This document shows positions 1-6,224 of a stretch of 64,000 nt of DNA, piece after piece. The DNA is from an uncultured Pedosphaera sp. Its GTDB lineage: Bacteria > Verrucomicrobiota > Verrucomicrobiia > Limisphaerales > Pedosphaeraceae. The notes below the pieces were generated by a model. That model was not told the DNA's origin. It made no database searches and saw nothing but the letters and a program-made list of their open reading frames with translations. The translations under genes and the position numbers were made by a program. Each line of letters starts with the position of its first letter. The stretch's first letter is position 1. The stretch is from the NCBI GenBank assembly GCA_903918755.1, contig CAIXFN010000079.1, positions 1 to 64,000 on the forward strand, in the 5' to 3' direction.

Positions 1-133
1 CCTCGGTGCGGAAGGAAAAGCGTTTGAACCGCATCACCTCCCGGCACTGCTCTTGCAGCCGGAGTTTCGGGTTGGGGATAAACCCCTCGGAAGGACGCTT
101 CAGCCTTTGCGGCTCATCGGATGATGGCAACAT
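1..133 (-). CDS. intI: Integron integrase IntI, N-terminal 44 residues (partial)
   Basis: Reading leftward from an ATG at 131-133, 44 codons stay open to the window edge. The peptide contains NPKLRLQEQCREVMRFKRFS followed by FRTE, which matches the start of integron tyrosine recombinases (typically PKLLxQVRxVxRxKHYSxRTE, the beginning of the SAM-like core-binding domain). The catalytic R-H-R-Y domain and the integron-specific helix lie beyond position 1. The gene points away from the cassettes and is separated from the attI core by about 115 bases, as in known integrons. It would insert and excise the cassettes to its right by recombining attI with attC. The product is only partly visible, but the family match together with the attC array makes the call strong. 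Confidence 0.88.
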   Translation of the reverse strand, partial: MLPSSDEPQRLKRPSEGFIPNPKLRLQEQCREVMRFKRFSFRTE

Positions 134-254
134 GGCGGTGTTTTAACGTTGACGGGGCCGCCGATTCAAGTTTATTCTCGATTGTCAAGAAAAGAAATAG
201 GCTGCAAATCAGCCGAGTTAGGCTGAATCCGATTCAGTCCAATTCTAGTTAGGC
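134..254 (+). other. attI recombination site region
   Basis: The stretch between intI and the first cassette ends in GTTAGGC at 248-254, the core where cassettes insert. A second GTTAGGC lies 31 bases upstream at 217-223 and may be one of the accessory integrase-binding repeats found in attI sites. There is no attC-like palindrome here, as expected for attI. The left limit is uncertain. Confidence 0.7.
149..178 (+). promoter_or_regulatory. Candidate cassette promoter (Pc)
   Basis: TTGACG at 149-154 and TATTCT at 173-178 are spaced by 18 bases (or TTTATT at 171-176 with 16). They lie between the intI start and attI and point into the array. This is where a Pc promoter would be expected to drive promoterless cassettes. 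The match is to the sigma-70 consensus only. Confidence 0.45.
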
Positions 255-268
255 AGCATGAACACGCG

Positions 269-601
269 ATGAAATCGTCAGACAAAATCGGGGTTGTGGC
301 GGCGGCTACGACGACAGTGGCGATTGCCTGTTTCGTTCTCTCCTTGTTGTCAGCAGGCGTCGGTCATGGTAGTTACTTGCCTTTCCCCATCTCCTTTCCG
401 TATGCGTTTCTTTCTGTTGAGCTGTTCGGCGGCGACATCGGTTTGATTGCTGGGACTCTGATGTTCGCTCAGTTTCTTATTTATGGCATCGTGGTGAGCC
501 GAGCATGGCTCGCAGACAGATTGTCCAAAGGCGCTGCTGCGGTCATGCTTACACATGGCGTCATTGCGTCGGTTTGCATAGTCATTTTTTATGCGAGTTG
601 A
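269..601 (+). CDS. Cassette 1: small three-helix membrane protein
   Basis: This 110-residue protein starts 15 bases after the attI core. It has three hydrophobic segments at about residues 7-29, 57-77 and 89-109, with a short basic stretch (RAWLADRLSK) between the second and third. I recognise no family. It stands alone in its cassette and would depend on the upstream Pc promoter. Being first in the array, it should be the best expressed cassette. A role in the membrane is all the sequence supports. Confidence 0.72.
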   Translation: MKSSDKIGVVAAATTTVAIACFVLSLLSAGVGHGSYLPFPISFPYAFLSVELFGGDIGLIAGTLMFAQFLIYGIVVSRAWLADRLSKGAAAVMLTHGVIASVCIVIFYAS

Positions 602-616
602 TTTGCAAAACATGCT

Positions 617-724
617 GCCTAACCAGTCGCCGGAGCCAACCGCCGTTATCGCTGTCAGTTGTCCGAGAAGTCGCAGGTTGTCGAGAGTCATAGATCGGCG
701 GTGGCTCAGCTTTTTTCGTTAGGC
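617..724 (+). other. attC site of cassette 1 (108 bp)
   Basis: GCCTAAC at 617-623 pairs with GTTAGGC at 718-724. Inside, GGAGCCAACCGCCG on the left pairs with CGGCGGTGGCTC on the right, leaving an unpaired base as in typical attC L''/L' arms. Confidence 0.88.
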
Positions 725-728
725 GACT

Positions 729-1064
729 ATGGCCGCCATCACACCAGGAATTATTAAGGTCGGCGGCACGGATTACCGCTGGAGTATATTTCGCCAGCCG
801 ACTTTTACTAGAGACGAGAACCAGCACCACAAACTTTTGGGATTGGCGATTCTCGTTGAGTCGCTAGTGCCGAGTCGCCGCGAGTTGATTTTACAGTTTG
901 ACGTTCACCCGACTGCACATCGAGACATGCGGAAGCATCAGCGCTTTCTTGTCACAGATGGTCGTTTGGTCGAGGCTATCGAGGGCGCGATGAGTGCCGG
1001 TTGGGAGCCTGAGTCGCGAGGTAAGCGGTTTGTTTATGAAGCAGGAGCTATACAGTTACATTGA
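729..1064 (+). CDS. Cassette 2: hypothetical protein
   Basis: This 111-residue soluble protein begins five bases after the preceding attC core, a normal position for a cassette gene. There is no signal peptide or membrane helix. It is a mixed alpha/beta sequence with an HPTAHRDMRKH segment around residues 60-70. I do not recognise a family. Its reading frame fills the cassette and stops four bases before the next attC (TGA at 1062-1064), which supports it being the real gene. Function unknown. Confidence 0.65.
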   Translation: MAAITPGIIKVGGTDYRWSIFRQPTFTRDENQHHKLLGLAILVESLVPSRRELILQFDVHPTAHRDMRKHQRFLVTDGRLVEAIEGAMSAGWEPESRGKRFVYEAGAIQLH

Positions 1065-1067
1065 GTC

Positions 1068-1160
1068 GCCTAACCAGGCGCTGCAGCGAACCCGGCATGA
1101 GCGTCGTGGTTGCAATCGAAGCGTCCCGCAGGCCGGGTCGCTGAGCTTGGGTCGTTAGGC
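1068..1160 (+). other. attC site of cassette 2 (93 bp)
   Basis: GCCTAAC at 1068-1074 and GTTAGGC at 1154-1160 enclose GCGCTGCAGCGAACCCGGC on the left and GCCGGGTCGCTGAGC on the right. It is nearly identical to the attC of cassette 3. Confidence 0.88.
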
Positions 1161-1173
1161 GGCTCGCACGCGT

Positions 1174-1644
1174 ATGCAATTGCTCACATCACTAGTTGCT
1201 ATTGGACTCCTGCTCGTCAGTGGGTGCGCACGTGAGACGGGCGAGAAGGAGATGCAGTTCACCAAAGGCACAGGTGACATGGGACAGTTCATCATCCAGC
1301 AGGCTCTCAAGCGAGATGCTCGCCCAGTGAGCACGAACGGCCTGCCAGCAGTTGCAGGTGATTGGAGCTACTCCGAGGATCAGTATGGCGTGGTGTTGCA
1401 TTTGTCTCGCGAGCGGTTTTCCGAAGTGGAGACGTTTCTCCAGCAGGCTTTCGGCGCTCCTGCACAGGCGGCCACAGACACCACTGATGGCGGCAAGTTG
1501 GGCTGGTATTCTCCCAAGGCGATTGGAGTCGCCCTCCAGTTTGGCTACGACGCCAAGCAGACGCAGGTCATTGTCTTGCGGCCACAGCCTGCCAGCGAGA
1601 TTATCAAGCGCATTCCAGAGGCGATGGAGAGGAGTGGTAAGTGA
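1174..1644 (+). CDS. Cassette 3: predicted lipoprotein of unknown function
   Basis: This 156-residue protein opens with a short signal peptide and a lipobox, LVSGC, with the lipidated cysteine at residue 18. After cleavage it would be anchored to a membrane on the periplasmic side. The mature part is soluble, rich in Gln and Gly, and shows no motif I can name. It lies alone between two almost identical attC sites, so the cassette looks mobile as a unit. Surface or periplasmic lipoproteins are common among chromosomal integron cassettes. The specific role is unknown. Confidence 0.72.
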   Translation: MQLLTSLVAIGLLLVSGCARETGEKEMQFTKGTGDMGQFIIQQALKRDARPVSTNGLPAVAGDWSYSEDQYGVVLHLSRERFSEVETFLQQAFGAPAQAATDTTDGGKLGWYSPKAIGVALQFGYDAKQTQVIVLRPQPASEIIKRIPEAMERSGK

Positions 1645-1653
1645 TATGACGCC

Positions 1654-1746
1654 GCCTAACCATGCGCTGCAGCGAACCCGGCCTGAGCGCCGCGGTTGCA
1701 ATCGTGGCGTCCCGCGGCCCGGGTCGCTGAGCTTGGGTCGTTAGGC
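1654..1746 (+). other. attC site of cassette 3 (93 bp)
   Basis: GCCTAAC at 1654-1660 and GTTAGGC at 1740-1746. It has the same length and nearly the same sequence as the attC at 1068-1160, the kind of homogeneity seen in arrays built by one integrase. Confidence 0.88.
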
Positions 1747-1750
1747 GCAC

Positions 1751-2266
1751 ATGGCCATACTTAATCCAATCGAGCGAGCCGTCAGACGAGATCAATGGAA
1801 AAAGGCGCGTCTTTTGATTCGGAATGCTTTGCGCAAGCGGCCAGACGATCATTGGCTTCTCACGCGCTTGTCTCTGACCTACTACGAAGAGTTTGATTAC
1901 AAGAGGTCACTGCGTTATTCCGAGCGGGCGCTGGCATTGGCTCCGCGCTGCCCTCTAGTCCTCTGGGATTACGCTGGCACGCTTGAGATGCTCGGTCAGT
2001 TTAAGAAGGCGGCCATTTACTATCGGCGTCTCGTTCGTCGCGGATTGCATTCCATCGCAAATGATGATTGCGGTGAGGGCATGGTGAGGGCACGCGGACT
2101 GTTGGCAGATTGTTGGTATCGTCTTGGCAATTGCGAGCGCGAGATGGGACGCAGATCGCGAGCTGTTCAGCATTTTAAGCGTCACCTTTCCATGCGAGGG
2201 CCGAGTTGCGGTTCGATTTACCCTGTGAGAACTGTAAAGCGAGAACTACATGAGCTGTGCGCCTAA
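1751..2266 (+). CDS. Cassette 4: tetratricopeptide-repeat protein
   Basis: This 171-residue soluble protein contains helix pairs typical of TPRs. One unit is near residues 32-65 (WLLTRLSLTYYEEFDYKRSL, then ERALALAP), a second near 68-100 (WDYAGTLEMLGQFKKAAIYY) and a third near 115-150 (ADCWYRLGNCEREMGRRSRA). TPRs form superhelical protein-binding surfaces, so it is probably an adaptor. The protein is very basic. The start codon sits four bases after the preceding attC core and the stop overlaps the next attC, both usual for cassettes. The partner is unknown. Confidence 0.75.
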   Translation: MAILNPIERAVRRDQWKKARLLIRNALRKRPDDHWLLTRLSLTYYEEFDYKRSLRYSERALALAPRCPLVLWDYAGTLEMLGQFKKAAIYYRRLVRRGLHSIANDDCGEGMVRARGLLADCWYRLGNCEREMGRRSRAVQHFKRHLSMRGPSCGSIYPVRTVKRELHELCA

Positions 2267-2359
2267 CAAATCGCTGCAGCCAACGCCGGTGGGCGTTGTC
2301 AGTTCCGCCTACGCGGGCCACGTCGTTGTTCCGGCGTGGCTCAGCTTTTTTCGTTAGGC
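2261..2359 (+). other. attC site of cassette 4 (99 bp)
   Basis: GCCTAAC at 2261-2267 and GTTAGGC at 2353-2359. Inner arms are GCAGCCAACGCCGG and CCGGCGTGGCTCAGC. It shares the CTCAGCTTTTTTCGTTAGGC right end with the attC of cassette 1. Confidence 0.88.
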
Positions 2360-2374
2360 CAAGAACCAGCGCCC

Positions 2375-3106
2375 ATGACACCGACCAAGAAGGATATTGC
2401 GATTCTTGAGGAGTTGCTGCCTCACATGATGCGAACCTTGGTTCTTCGAGGGATAGTCACCGAGAGGAGCCTCAAGAACGTCAAGCGCCTTCAGAGTCTC
2501 TTCCAGCGGCACACCCGCACAGCATCTGAAGACTTTTCGATTCTTATCGCTCTACACGACGGCTTCCTTGCGGACGCTTGCGAGCTGTGGAGCCGAGGCC
2601 GCCGTTATCAGGGCATCGTCCTTTTTGCCACTGCGGTCGAGCAATACCTAAACAGTCACTACCGACTTGCACTTTTAACCAGCGGGCTGTCGAACGAAGA
2701 GGTGACCGCAATCATTCGGAGTCAGTCGCTTGATGCCAAACTCACATGGTTACTCAAGATATCCAGTGGCGACAAGCTACCTGCTGGTTTGGCTGCGAGA
2801 TTGAGAATCGCCTTCGAGGTGCGAAACTCCATCGTCCACTACAAGGCTGTTCCCGGACACCCCGATAAGGGAGACGATAGCCACGACGCCATAGAGAGGC
2901 GCATTCGGGATCTGAAGCGAGTCAGCTTTCGTCGTGACTTCTCGAAGTTGCAGAGCTACCTCGACGCAGTTCTACTCCGTATTGATCCATCGTTCAGACT
3001 AGCCCATGATGCTGCCAACATACTCAAAAACTATTGGAGAGAGAGGAGACTCGCCAAGGCCGAACAAAGCGCTGGAGCCAACAGCGGGGGCTTGGGTGTC
3101 GGATAG
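2375..3106 (+). CDS. Cassette 5: HEPN-type protein with RN-x3-H motif
   Basis: This 243-residue helical protein carries R150-N151-S-I-V-H155 in the context EVRNSIVHYK. That is the Rx4-6H motif, with Asn after Arg, that marks HEPN ribonucleases and HEPN-like RNA-binding proteins. Upstream, residues 66-100 (ACELWSRGRRYQGIVLFATA) look like the first HEPN helices, giving the expected four-helix arrangement. An upstream in-frame ATG at 2336 lies inside the attC arm, so I place the start at 2375. HEPN proteins act as toxins, defence nucleases or RNA processors, but no antitoxin partner gene is present in this cassette. Family assignment by motif: moderate. Confidence 0.65.
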   Translation: MTPTKKDIAILEELLPHMMRTLVLRGIVTERSLKNVKRLQSLFQRHTRTASEDFSILIALHDGFLADACELWSRGRRYQGIVLFATAVEQYLNSHYRLALLTSGLSNEEVTAIIRSQSLDAKLTWLLKISSGDKLPAGLAARLRIAFEVRNSIVHYKAVPGHPDKGDDSHDAIERRIRDLKRVSFRRDFSKLQSYLDAVLLRIDPSFRLAHDAANILKNYWRERRLAKAEQSAGANSGGLGVG

Positions 3107-3248
3107 AGCTTTCCTTAGCCCGACCGCAGGTGTCATACATCCTGCTGCCAACCCCCTTCGCCCCTTGCAGGATGTGCGCCACCTGCTAGTCTTTCGCCGT
3201 CTCAACGCTTGCCGCCGCCCCCGCTGTGGCTCAGCTTAGACGTTGGCC
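3059..3248 (+). other. attC site of cassette 5 (about 190 bp, divergent)
   Basis: This is a longer, diverged site. R'' is GCCGAAC (3059-3065) and R' is GTTGGCC (3242-3248). The inner arms are well paired: AGCCAACAGCGGGGGC on the left and GCCCCCGCTGTGGCT on the right. The long variable loop also contains CATCCTGC/GCAGGATG. The cassette 5 gene ends inside it. Confidence 0.75.
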
Positions 3249-3256
3249 GAAGGCGT

Positions 3257-3787
3257 ATGCGTAACCCACTTGCGATTGTCCTCGCCATCGTCGCGGCTGG
3301 AGTTTGCGCTCAACCGCTGATGACGGGGCTACAGAGCCTCGTTCTCCCTCCTGGGCAGCATTTGAGCGTCCTGTCTGCAACAGAGCCATTTGCCGCGCTC
3401 GCCTTGTTCGCACTCTGGCTCTGCGCGTGTGCCGGATTGGCAGTGGCAGCGGCCTGCTACCTCCGGCACTACTCCTTAGCAGTGCGGTGGGTTGTTGTGC
3501 TTCTCCCGATGCTGGCTGCCGGCTTCGTGGCCGCGCTACTCAAGGCTGCTCAGTTACGCGACGCGCAATCCGCTGCTGCAGTCTTCGGAATGCCGCCAGC
3601 GGTTTCCCTGCGCCAGACTTCTTTTCACATGATTCCCGCAGCGGCACTTGTGGCGGGACTGCTGGCAGTTGCGGTTGCGATCTTTGTTCGAGCGAGGAAC
3701 GGCCAACTTGGCGCTTCACCGAATGGCGGCCCGGCTGAGCGGCTTGACAATTCGGGCGTCGGTGGCGGGCCGCCATCGGTGAGCTGA
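3257..3787 (+). CDS. Cassette 6: four-helix membrane protein
   Basis: This 176-residue protein has hydrophobic helices at roughly residues 4-22, 40-67, 72-95 and 122-145, and a polar, Gly/Pro-rich C-terminal tail encoded within the attC palindrome. The ATG at 3257 is chosen because the upstream in-frame codons from 3209 lie inside the previous attC. I recognise no family. It is a plausible integral inner-membrane protein of unknown role, dependent on readthrough from the cassette promoter. Confidence 0.68.
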   Translation: MRNPLAIVLAIVAAGVCAQPLMTGLQSLVLPPGQHLSVLSATEPFAALALFALWLCACAGLAVAAACYLRHYSLAVRWVVVLLPMLAAGFVAALLKAAQLRDAQSAAAVFGMPPAVSLRQTSFHMIPAAALVAGLLAVAVAIFVRARNGQLGASPNGGPAERLDNSGVGGGPPSVS

Positions 3788-3799
3788 GCGTTGTTAGGT
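3701..3799 (+). other. attC site of cassette 6 (about 99 bp, different family)
   Basis: R' is GTTAGGT at 3793-3799 and R'' is probably GGCCAAC at 3701-3707. The arms CACCGAATGGCGGCCCG and CGGGCCGCCATCGGTG pair with one bulged base. The arm sequences differ from the other sites, so this cassette probably came from a different source array. Confidence 0.75.
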
Positions 3800-3807
3800 A
3801 TCCTCGC

Positions 3808-4122
3808 ATGTTGCACTTATTTACAGTCGCTGATGTGTTTATGATTGAGGGACGCAGCTGCGTTCTGGTTCCTGGACTGTCCACAGAACCCGGCTCACCA
3901 AACGTCAAGAGAGATGCACGGATTCGGTTGAAGACGCCTGCCGGCAGAGTTATTGATACCACCGTCAGAGCGATTGAGATGATTTCGTATCGCAAGCGGC
4001 CAGAGAAGATTTGCCTGCCGATTTTGTTGCCGGATAGCATTGCAAAGAGTGATGTTCCGATTGGGACAGAGGTGCTTTTACTTGAAGACGAGCATGAGAT
4101 TGTCAAGACACCGGATGCCTAA
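3808..4122 (+). CDS. Cassette 7: small beta-rich protein, EF-Tu domain 2-like
   Basis: This 104-residue protein is predicted to be almost all beta strand. Its pattern (FTVADVFMIEGRSCVLVPGL, then a segment with DARIRLKTPAGRV, then PIGTEVLLLEDEHEIV) resembles the beta-barrel domain 2 of translation GTPases: a functional strand, R-GDxI-like turn, ExI-like strand and G-V-L-L. No GTPase domain is attached. Such stand-alone barrels are often annotated as hypothetical. The start lies eight bases after the attC core and the stop overlaps the next attC. The resemblance is by eye and the function is unknown. Confidence 0.6.
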   Translation: MLHLFTVADVFMIEGRSCVLVPGLSTEPGSPNVKRDARIRLKTPAGRVIDTTVRAIEMISYRKRPEKICLPILLPDSIAKSDVPIGTEVLLLEDEHEIVKTPDA

Positions 4123-4224
4123 CACAGCGCTGGAGCCAACGGCTTTTACGTGTTTCGGTTTGCGCTTCGGTCGCAGGTTGGCGGATGTTTTCCGGCGCCG
4201 TGGCTCAGCTTTTGGTCGTTAGGC
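4117..4224 (+). other. attC site of cassette 7 (108 bp)
   Basis: GCCTAAC at 4117-4123 and GTTAGGC at 4218-4224. Left arm GCGCTGGAGCCAACGGC; right arm GCCGTGGCTCAGC. Same group as the sites of cassettes 1 and 4. Confidence 0.88.
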
Positions 4225-4235
4225 GACTTCGCGCC

Positions 4236-4353
4236 ATGAGTAATCAGTTATTGTGTCCGTGGTTTCAAGGTTGAGCCGCCATACGAGGATTGGGAGCTTG
4301 AGTTGCACGACCCACCGCCATTGAAGGATTTGATGGTTCTTCCGGGGCCTAAC
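4236..4353 (+). pseudogene. Cassette 8: broken remnant ending in a half attC
   Basis: An ATG at 4236 opens 12 codons and stops at 4272-4274. The +1 frame from 4246 stays open and reads like protein (GFKVEPPYEDWELELHDPPP) through the attC to 4479. A single-base frameshift would join the two. The attC begins normally (GCCTAAC at 4347-4353, then GCGCTGGAGCCAAC) but no matching right half follows within several hundred bases. This looks like a truncated, decayed last cassette. Confidence 0.4.
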
Positions 4354-4499
4354 ACAGCGCTGGAGCCAACTCCGATTACGCCTGGCAGTTTCCGCTGCGG
4401 GTTTTTGGTTGCTACAATTTATTGGGCTGGCGCCGAGGCGGAAGCGGCAGTCCTGCTGAGGGCTTGCGGGTTGCGGTAGACGGTTGGTTCGGTTTGCTG

Positions 4500-4556
4500 G
4501 CTACCCACCTTCGCGACCTTCCTGCCCTGCGTAACTTTCAGCGAAGCAGGGGTAGC
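4500..4556. repeat. Imperfect palindrome next to the integron end
   Basis: GCTACCCACCTTCGC at 4500-4514 is matched, inverted and with a few mismatches, by GCGAAGCAGGGGTAGC at 4541-4556. It lies in the 295-base gap between the broken attC and rtcB, which otherwise holds nothing I can name. It resembles a small dispersed hairpin repeat, but no second copy is in the window. Confidence 0.4.
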
Positions 4557-4648
4557 GTGCTTCGTGTAAAAAGTTTCACTCTCTCGTTCCATTTCCAGGC
4601 TCCAGAGGGGGAATCCTTCGGGATTGTGGTTGCCGGAGATTTCTGAAT

Positions 4649-6061
4649 TTGAAACATTCGCTGGACGTGAACACCAAGGATTTTATCCGCCTCGGCGTGC
4701 CGTTGGGGGAAGCGACCCGGCGGGCGACCGATTTTGTTACCAAGTTTATTCTCCGTGGCGGGGACAAGACCCGTTTGGCGGAGGAAATTGCGGCGATTCT
4801 GGCCAATCCCGCCAGCTTCACCAAAGATCCCCTGCGCGGTGACTTTGCCCGGGTGTTGCTGACGGCTCCGCCGCCGCCGCGTGCCGAACCGGCGAAATAC
4901 CGGCAGTGGGGCGAAGGGTTGGAATCAGAGGCGGTGCTGCAAATGGAGAAGGCTTGTCTCCTGCCGGTGGCGGTTGCCGGTGCGCTCATGCCGGATGCGC
5001 ATGTGGGCTACGGCTTGCCGATTGGTGGTGTCCTGGCGACGGACAATGTTGTCATTCCCTACGCGGTGGGGGTGGATATTGCCTGCCGGATGAAGATGTC
5101 GGTGCTGGATTTGCCCGTGCGCCATTTGGAACACAAAACGGACCGGTTAACCCGGGCTATCGAGGCCGAAACCCGGTTTGGGGTGGGGGCTTTTTTCGAG
5201 GAGCGACGGGCGCATGCAGTGATGGACGCGGATTGGTCGGTCAGTCCCATTACGCAGGCAAACAAGGACCGGGCGTGGAGTCAGCTGGGCACCAGTGGCA
5301 GCGGCAATCATTTTGTGGAATTCGGTTTACTGACCACCCCGGGCAAGGTCGGGAATTTGGAGCCGGGAACTTATCTGGCGGTGCTTTCGCACAGCGGTAG
5401 TCGGGGGACCGGCGCGGCGGTTTGCGATCATTATAGTCAACTGGCGTTCCGGCAATTTCCGGACCTGCCCAGCGAATTGAAACGACTGGCCTGGCTGTCC
5501 CTGGATTCGCCGGAGGGGAACGAATATTGGGCCGCGATGGAATTGATGGGGCAGTATGCCGCCGCAAATCACGAGTGCATCCACCGGGAAGTGGCCGCGC
5601 ACCTGGGTGCCGAGGTGCTGCTGCAGGTGGAGAACCATCATAACTTCGCGTGGAAGGAACGCCACGTTATTGGTGGGGTCGAGCGCGAGGTCATTGTGCA
5701 TCGCAAAGGCGCGACGCCAGCCGGGCAGGGGGTGCTGGGTCTCATACCCGGGTCGATGGCGACGCCGGGGTTTCTGGTCAGCGGGCTGGGGAACCCGGAA
5801 TCCTTGCACTCCGCCTCCCATGGCGCGGGCCGGACCATGAGCCGGAAATCGGCGAACGAAAAATTCAAATGGAAGGACGTGCAGAGATTCCTGCGAGAGC
5901 GGGGAGTGACCTTGATTTCCGCCGGTCTGGATGAAGTGCCGATGGCCTACAAGGACATCCACGCCGTCATGGACGCGCAACGCGATCTGGTGACGGTGCT
6001 GGGGCAATTCGATCCGAAGCTGGTGAAGATGGCCCCGGCCGGCGAACGGGCGGAGGATTGA
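4649..6061 (+). CDS. rtcB: RtcB-family RNA-splicing ligase
   Basis: RtcB joins RNA 2',3'-cyclic phosphate or 3'-phosphate ends to 5'-OH ends using GTP and Mn2+, in tRNA repair or splicing. The 470 residues carry the family landmarks in order: DAHVGYGLPIGG (116-127), GVDIACRM with metal-binding Cys146, GSGNHFVE (217-224), LSHSGSRG (247-254), NHHNFAW (329-335), HRKGATPAG (351-359) and SHGAGR with His391, the residue expected to take GMP. Some details (SGLGNPESLHSAS before the His) differ from E. coli RtcB and fit the shorter RtcB subgroup. The best start is TTG at 4649, ten bases after GGAG. No RtcA, RtcR or archease gene adjoins. It is the first core gene after the integron. Confidence 0.93.
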   Translation: MKHSLDVNTKDFIRLGVPLGEATRRATDFVTKFILRGGDKTRLAEEIAAILANPASFTKDPLRGDFARVLLTAPPPPRAEPAKYRQWGEGLESEAVLQMEKACLLPVAVAGALMPDAHVGYGLPIGGVLATDNVVIPYAVGVDIACRMKMSVLDLPVRHLEHKTDRLTRAIEAETRFGVGAFFEERRAHAVMDADWSVSPITQANKDRAWSQLGTSGSGNHFVEFGLLTTPGKVGNLEPGTYLAVLSHSGSRGTGAAVCDHYSQLAFRQFPDLPSELKRLAWLSLDSPEGNEYWAAMELMGQYAAANHECIHREVAAHLGAEVLLQVENHHNFAWKERHVIGGVEREVIVHRKGATPAGQGVLGLIPGSMATPGFLVSGLGNPESLHSASHGAGRTMSRKSANEKFKWKDVQRFLRERGVTLISAGLDEVPMAYKDIHAVMDAQRDLVTVLGQFDPKLVKMAPAGERAED

Positions 6062-6224
6062 TCAGGCAGCCTGCTGATGGGTGAAATTCGAGGTGGTTCC
6101 GGCAACTCGGGAGTTTGGTGTTGTTTTTGGAAATCGGCCCACCCCATTATGCGCGCTGCACGGCAATGGACCCGCGAGCCGAACACCGCCGATTGGCTCC
6201 GGGACGTACTGTGACGAAGTTTCC

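Larger units (their letters stand above)
1..4353. mobile_element. Head of a chromosomal integron: intI start, attI and cassettes 1-8
   Basis: The block starts with the first codons of an integrase reading out of the window, then a GTTAGGC attI core, then seven plus-strand ORFs. Each ORF is closed by an attC-like site: GCCTAAC (R''), an imperfect inverted repeat, and GTTAGGC (R'). Cassette junctions (G^TTAGGC) fall at about 248, 718, 1154, 1740, 2353, 3242, 3793 and 4218. The eighth attC has only its left half (4347-4370), so the array ends abruptly. Divergent intI and all cassettes in one orientation is the standard integron layout. No resistance gene or class 1 conserved segment is present, so this is a sedentary chromosomal integron. 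The left limit lies outside the window. Confidence 0.9.

Noticed and set aside
617-724. CRISPR-like repeats in the first 4.4 kb
   Set aside because: The recurring units are attC sites of 90-190 bp with inverted arms at the ends of different genes, not short direct repeats with regular spacers.
1-4353. Class 1 (clinical) integron
   Set aside because: No resistance cassette, qacE or sul1, and the IntI N-terminus and attC sites differ. The homogeneous attC set and housekeeping surroundings fit a chromosomal integron.
4422-4646. Small 74-codon gene before rtcB
   Set aside because: It runs through a palindrome and the broken cassette tail and has no recognisable start signal or family.
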